From NCBI RefSeq assembly GCF_001028175.1, contig NZ_AEJF01000088.1, forward strand, positions 1 through 64,000: a stretch of 64,000 nucleotides of DNA. Direction: 5' to 3'. The notes under the pieces were generated by a model. The model made no database searches. It had not been told where the DNA came from and was given only the letters and a program-made list of their open reading frames with translations. The DNA is from Caballeronia mineralivorans PML1(12). Its GTDB lineage: Bacteria > Pseudomonadota > Gammaproteobacteria > Burkholderiales > Burkholderiaceae. Shown here piece by piece: positions 63,348-64,000 of this stretch. The position numbers and the translations under genes are program-made. The stretch's first letter is position 1, and each line of letters starts with the position of its first letter.

Positions 63348-64000
63348 ATGAAGCGTTGGGAAACACCAGCCCTGTGGCGTTGGCTGGTTGTAGCGGCCGC
63401 CTTGAGTTTCATACCCGGACTATTCTTGCCCTACATCGGGGAAGAGGCGGTATACACCATCTCGACGCTCGAGATGTGGCATGCGCATGACTTATCCAAT
63501 CCGCTGATCTACGGTGCGGTGTATGGGCGTCCACCGTTCCTGAACTGGATAATGCTCCCCCTTGCCGAACTCCTTGGCGTGCCACACGTTCTGATTGCGA
63601 GCCGGATTGTTACGGCTGTGTCGACCATTCTGACCGGCGCAGCGCTTTTTGGCCTGGGACAATACCTGGGTATCGACCGCCGTCATACGTGGCTGGCTGT
63701 CCTCGCGTTCTTGAGCTCTGACGCGCTTCTCTATCACGGGTGGCTCGCTTATGCCGATCCGCTTTTTGGCTTGCTGACATTCGCCGCCATGAGTTGCGTT
63801 CTGCTTGCCGCTCGCAGGCAAAACGTCGCGCTATTGATAGCTGCGTCGTTGTTTACGATTGCCGCTTTCCTGACCAAGGCGCTTACGGCCTACGTTTTTG
63901 TTGCGATCGTCTGGCTAGTGGTTTATGTGCGCCACCGGGAAGCCCGCCTGACGTTAATCAAGCCTGCAGCGCTTTTGTCTTATGCGCTTGCGATTGCCGT
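63348..64000 (+). CDS. ArnT-like GT-C glycosyltransferase, N-terminal part (partial at window edge)
   Basis: The reading frame starts at 63348 with AAGGA about 8 bases upstream and is open to the end of the window, giving 217 residues. The predicted protein has many hydrophobic segments and the early motifs FLPYIGEEAVYTI (acidic loop residues) and GRPPFLNWIM, then SDALLYHGWLAYADP, as in family 39/ArnT-type enzymes that move a sugar from a polyprenyl carrier onto lipid A or protein. The GtrA/GtrB-type genes upstream would be a source of a lipid-linked donor, but they lie 12 kb away. The C-terminal half is not seen. Confidence 0.75.
   Translation, partial: MKRWETPALWRWLVVAAALSFIPGLFLPYIGEEAVYTISTLEMWHAHDLSNPLIYGAVYGRPPFLNWIMLPLAELLGVPHVLIASRIVTAVSTILTGAALFGLGQYLGIDRRHTWLAVLAFLSSDALLYHGWLAYADPLFGLLTFAAMSCVLLAARRQNVALLIAASLFTIAAFLTKALTAYVFVAIVWLVVYVRHREARLTLIKPAALLSYALAIA

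Noticed and set aside
1..64000. CRISPR arrays, tRNA or rRNA genes, insertion sequences and prophage genes
   Set aside because: I looked for regularly spaced repeats, cloverleaf-like segments, transposase-like proteins and phage structural proteins and found none that I could support.

Overview
The window looks like part of a chromosome or chromid of a Burkholderiaceae bacterium of the Paraburkholderia/Caballeronia/Burkholderia type. The evidence is indirect: GC-rich coding sequence with G/C third positions, a large share of LysR, GntR, IclR, AraC and GNAT proteins, VanAB-type demethylase genes, a polyamine-type ABC transporter with DAO-type oxidases, and a kind of intergenic repeat (48.6-49.3 kb) whose chance reading frames are often called as hypothetical proteins in that group. 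I saw no tRNA, rRNA, CRISPR array, transposase or phage gene.

Layout. 0-1.4 kb: tail of a TetR regulator and a lipoprotein. 1.4-4.4 kb: vanillate-demethylase-like module (GntR, Rieske oxygenase, reductase). 4.6-7.2 kb: a large secreted lipoprotein with one c-type haem motif. 7.8-9.5 kb: AraC regulator and an AlaX-type editing protein. 9.5-16.5 kb: a second Rieske oxygenase/reductase pair with its own GntR regulator, then an MFS carrier and a class II aldolase/decarboxylase divergent from a LysR gene. 16.5-20.2 kb: a block of beta-propeller, winged-helix regulator, DUF899 and DUF2182 genes. 20.3-24.7 kb: DUF1330, LysE, an unrecognised protein with an HxD...H motif, a LysR gene divergent from an MDR dehydrogenase that has an in-frame stop, and a DUF2306 protein. 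24.9-29.2 kb: a fimbrial-like protein, a stand-alone fliD and an O-acyltransferase. 29.5-32.3 kb: class I fructose-bisphosphate aldolase, a small membrane protein and two GNAT acetyltransferases.

32.4-48.6 kb is the most coherent block. It holds a long minus-strand series (DAO oxidase, potA-B-C-D-like ABC transporter, hydantoinase/oxoprolinase A and B, peptide-type binding protein, second DAO oxidase), a second minus-strand pair (aldo/keto reductase and class III aminotransferase) and a divergent IclR regulator. The promoter regions of the two minus-strand units share a conserved element of about 75 bp with the same 17-bp palindrome and the same -35/-10 arrangement, so I infer one IclR regulon. 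It probably imports and degrades an amine or an amine-derived cyclic amide whose identity cannot be read from the sequence.

48.6-64 kb: a long inverted repeat, a Fur-family regulator, a GtrA/GtrB pair, a second small membrane protein related to the one at 30.5 kb, an MlaA-like lipoprotein, a complete RND efflux system (outer-membrane factor, adaptor, pump), a MipA/OmpV protein, a canonical OmpR-type response regulator, a second regulator that lacks the phospho-acceptor Asp, a sensor kinase, and the start of an ArnT-like glycosyltransferase cut by the window edge.

All family assignments come from reading motifs and overall protein character; no database search was run.
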